6,431 bases of DNA from Anaerolineae bacterium (GTDB lineage Bacteria; Chloroflexota; Anaerolineae; 4572-78; J111), in assembly GCA_020433785.1 (NCBI GenBank), contig JAGRCC010000386.1:1-6431 (forward strand), written 5' to 3'. Under the pieces are notes generated by a model. It was given only the letters and a program-made list of their open reading frames with translations, searched no databases and was not told the origin of the DNA. Shown here piece after piece: positions 5,317 through 6,431 of the stretch (the stretch's first letter is position 1; every line of letters starts with the position of its first letter). Position numbers and translations under genes: made by a program.

Positions 5317-5344
5317 AAGTCATCAAGTTCGTGACGACTTTTTT
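5317..5344 (+). terminator. Second terminator-like hairpin with T-run, plus strand
   Basis: AAGTCATCA (5317-5325) pairs with TGACGACTT (5332-5340) around the loop AGTTCG, nine positions with one A-C mismatch. The T-run spans 5339-5344. The orientation (T-run on the plus-strand 3' side) fits termination of rightward transcription only. Confidence 0.45.
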
Positions 5345-5349
5345 ATAGA

Positions 5350-5380
5350 TTGAGCAAATATTAATGAAGTGAAGTATAAT
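5350..5380 (+). promoter_or_regulatory. Distal candidate promoter for the acetyltransferase operon
   Basis: TTGAGC (5350-5355, 4/6) and a perfect TATAAT (5375-5380) have a long 19-base spacer. The transcript would start near 5387 and carry a leader of about 130 nt with a tight CCCGCC/GGCGGG hairpin (5393-5406). Confidence 0.35.
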
Positions 5381-5441
5381 CCCAGACAAAGACCCGCCAA
5401 GGCGGGGCAACACATCTGCTTTCTCGGTATGTTTATTGGCA

Positions 5442-5470
5442 TTGTCAGAATCCGGGAGAGATATTATATA
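5442..5470 (+). promoter_or_regulatory. Proximal candidate promoter for the acetyltransferase operon
   Basis: TTGTCA (5442-5447, 5/6) and TATATA (5465-5470, 4/6) are separated by exactly 17 bases. Transcription would start near 5477, 39 nt before ATG 5516. This supports ATG 5516 over the in-frame GTG at 5369, which would put the promoter inside the coding region. Confidence 0.5.
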
Positions 5471-5515
5471 CCTTCTCAACAACTTGAAAAAAACAACAAT
5501 GGATGGAAAAATAAT

Positions 5516-5989
5516 ATGAGCAATCAACCGGCCAATCCCGAAATCTCTTCACTCGAAGTAACCTTACGGGAAATAACCGAACCCACCCTAAAGGCCATCC
5601 TACGCTTAGAGGTGGCCGACCATCAGAAAAATTTAGTGGCCTCCAACGCCGTCTCCATTGCCCAGGCGTACTTCTCTAAAAACGCCTGGTTCCGGGCCAT
5701 CTATGCCGGCGAAACCCCGGTCGGTTTTGTTATGCTTTACCTCGATGAAACGAAACTGGAATATTTCCTGTGGCGCTATATGATCGATAAGCAGCAGCAA
5801 GGAAAAGGCTATGGCCGCCAAGCCTTACAGCAGGTCATCGAGCATGTCCGCCGCTTACCGGGTGCAAAGGAGTTTTATCTCAGCTACGTGCCGGAGGAAG
5901 GCAGTGCCCTGCCGTTTTATCAAAAACTAGGCTTTGTCGAAACCGGCGACTGGGAAGACGGCGAAAAGATAATGAAGCTGAACTTGTAG
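5516..5989 (+). CDS. GNAT N-acetyltransferase, BltD/PaiA (spermidine/diamine)-like
   Basis: This 157-aa cytoplasmic acetyl-CoA-dependent N-acetyltransferase is one compact GNAT domain. Strand/helix 1 carries VTLREITEPTLKAILRLEVADHQ; the LEV--HQ...VASNAVSIAQAYF pattern is typical of BltD/PaiA-type spermidine or diamine acetyltransferases. Then come AIYAGETPVGFVMLY (60-75) and FLWRYMID (84-91). Motif A is Q95-G-K-G98-Y-G100-R, which binds the acetyl-CoA pyrophosphate. The end carries LPFYQKLGF with Y135, the usual catalytic Tyr position, and TGDWEDGEKIMKLNL. The frame is open back to a GTG at 5369, but that 49-residue extension is basic, unlike the family, and overlaps the best promoter, so I use ATG 5516. 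The Shine-Dalgarno is weak (GGATGG, 5501-5506). A six-codon frame (ATG 5499) ends in TGA overlapping this ATG (ATGA). The PLP enzyme gene follows in the same operon. The polyamine substrate is an inference. Confidence 0.84.
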   Translation: MSNQPANPEISSLEVTLREITEPTLKAILRLEVADHQKNLVASNAVSIAQAYFSKNAWFRAIYAGETPVGFVMLYLDETKLEYFLWRYMIDKQQQGKGYGRQALQQVIEHVRRLPGAKEFYLSYVPEEGSALPFYQKLGFVETGDWEDGEKIMKLNL

Positions 5990-5992
5990 GAG
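5988..5992 (+). promoter_or_regulatory. Shine-Dalgarno of the PLP-enzyme gene overlapping the upstream stop
   Basis: AGGAG lies 6 nt before ATG 5999. Its first two bases are the last two of the acetyltransferase TAG stop (5987-5989). This arrangement indicates one mRNA and probable translational coupling. Confidence 0.8.
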
Positions 5993-5998
5993 AGTTCG

Positions 5999-6431
5999 AT
6001 GCAATCCAACCAAATATTAGACTCTATTCTAGAAACAATCGGTAACACCCCCCTCATTCGACTCCACAGCGTCACGCGCGGCATTCAAGCCGATTTGCTG
6101 GCGAAAGTGGAATATTTCAATCCCGGCGGCTCGGTCAAAGACCGCATCGCCATGGGCATCATCGAAGAGGCCGAACAGAGCGGCCGGCTCAAACCCGGCG
6201 GCACCATCGTCGAATCGACCAGCGGTAATACCGGCGTTGGGCTGGCGATTGTGGCCGCGCTCAAGGGTTACAAAACCGTGTTCGTGATGCCCGACAAGAT
6301 GAGCCAGGAGAAGGTCCAACTGCTGCGGGCCTACGGCGCTAAAGTCGTCATCACCCCCACAGCCGTCGAAGCGGACGATCCGCGCAGTTATTACTCTGTC
6401 GCCCGTAAGCTGGTCGAGGAGACGCCCAACT
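5999..6431 (+). CDS. cbs: PLP-dependent cystathionine beta-synthase/cysteine synthase, N-terminal part (3' end outside window)
   Basis: The first 144 codons of a fold-type II PLP enzyme of sulfur amino-acid metabolism are visible. They start with MQSNQILDSILETIGNTPLIRL, the family opening block (in two parts: residues 1-12 and 13-22). The PLP lysine is K47 in PGGSVKDR, and the phosphate- and substrate-binding loop is STSGNTG (73-79). VMPDKMSQEKVQLLRAYGA follows. I favour cystathionine beta-synthase over CysK-type O-acetylserine sulfhydrylase for two reasons: the KVEYFNPGGS segment, and ITPTAVEADDPRSYYSVARKL, which resembles mycobacterial Rv1077 (Cbs) as I recall it. CysK proteins differ there. 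The deciding part, a possible C-terminal CBS-domain pair, lies beyond the window. The enzyme would condense serine and homocysteine, or make cysteine, in the cytoplasm. It is translated from its own strong Shine-Dalgarno, 9 bases after the acetyltransferase gene. Confidence 0.84.
   Translation, partial: MQSNQILDSILETIGNTPLIRLHSVTRGIQADLLAKVEYFNPGGSVKDRIAMGIIEEAEQSGRLKPGGTIVESTSGNTGVGLAIVAALKGYKTVFVMPDKMSQEKVQLLRAYGAKVVITPTAVEADDPRSYYSVARKLVEETPN

Larger units (their letters stand above)
5236..5515. other. Divergent regulatory gap between reductase and acetyltransferase operon
   Basis: These 280 bases hold no supportable protein gene. From left to right they contain the reductase ribosome site, its structured leader, two rightward terminator-like hairpins, and two candidate rightward promoters. 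A minus-strand TATAAA (plus-strand TTTATA at 5342-5347) could be the reductase -10, but no adequate -35 stands behind it. Confidence 0.6.

Noticed and set aside
5369..5515. 49-codon GTG-initiated extension of the acetyltransferase
   Set aside because: It overlaps the best promoter (TTGTCA-N17-TATATA), is unlike GNAT N-termini, and the GTG itself sits upstream of the other -10 box.
6029..6319. Minus-strand open frame opposite the PLP enzyme
   Set aside because: It is the reverse of the conserved PLP-enzyme sequence, with His/Ala/Gly-rich composition typical of an antisense shadow.

Overview
The window is ordinary bacterial chromosome: short intergenic gaps, Shine-Dalgarno sites on several genes, and eight protein genes in mixed orientation. 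Two of them run off the edges. No phage, transposase, CRISPR, tRNA or rRNA signal was seen. Three things fit a Chloroflexota-like environmental bacterium: the protein flavours (a group II truncated haemoglobin with a Trp-rich tail, a cystathionine beta-synthase-type enzyme with an actinobacterial/Chloroflexi-like segment, an orphan histidine kinase), the moderate GC content, and the intergenic GGCTAAGGCTGAGG and GGAGATT repeats. This is inference from remembered families and is not proven here.

Layout. Positions 1-245 hold the 3' end of a truncated haemoglobin (+). Positions 414-1241 encode a six-helix potassium channel (+) with a TVGYGD filter and a C-terminal coiled coil; its start follows a strong leader hairpin and has no Shine-Dalgarno. 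Convergent to it is a membrane histidine kinase (-, 1271-2389) with no adjacent response regulator; a hairpin lies between the two genes and covers the kinase stop. After a divergent AT-rich gap come an isoprenylcysteine methyltransferase-like membrane protein (+, 2626-3138) and an UlaG/NAPE-PLD-like metallo-beta-lactamase-fold hydrolase (+, 3285-4058). Convergent to the hydrolase is an aldo/keto reductase closely resembling E. coli YghZ/Gpr (-, 4240-5235, TTG start). Divergent from the reductase is a two-gene operon (+): a BltD/PaiA-like GNAT acetyltransferase (5516-5989) followed 9 bases later by a PLP-dependent cystathionine beta-synthase/cysteine synthase (5999 to the window end).

Non-coding content. 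Two related ~90-100-base imperfect palindromes (3131-3220 and 4136-4235), with arms built from GGCTAA/GGCTGA hexamers, sit directly at gene 3' ends. A four-unit GGAGATT tandem repeat lies at 4080-4109. The gap upstream of the reductase holds the most unusual structure: nested and mutually exclusive GC-rich stems in the reductase leader, which read on the opposite strand as terminator-like hairpins followed by T-runs.

Working together. Most genes look like independent transcription units for stress, ion and sulfur metabolism. The only clear operon is GNAT plus the PLP enzyme, where the second gene's ribosome site overlaps the first gene's stop. I found no clear new multi-gene system. The best candidates for something undescribed are the reductase leader and the palindromic repeat family.
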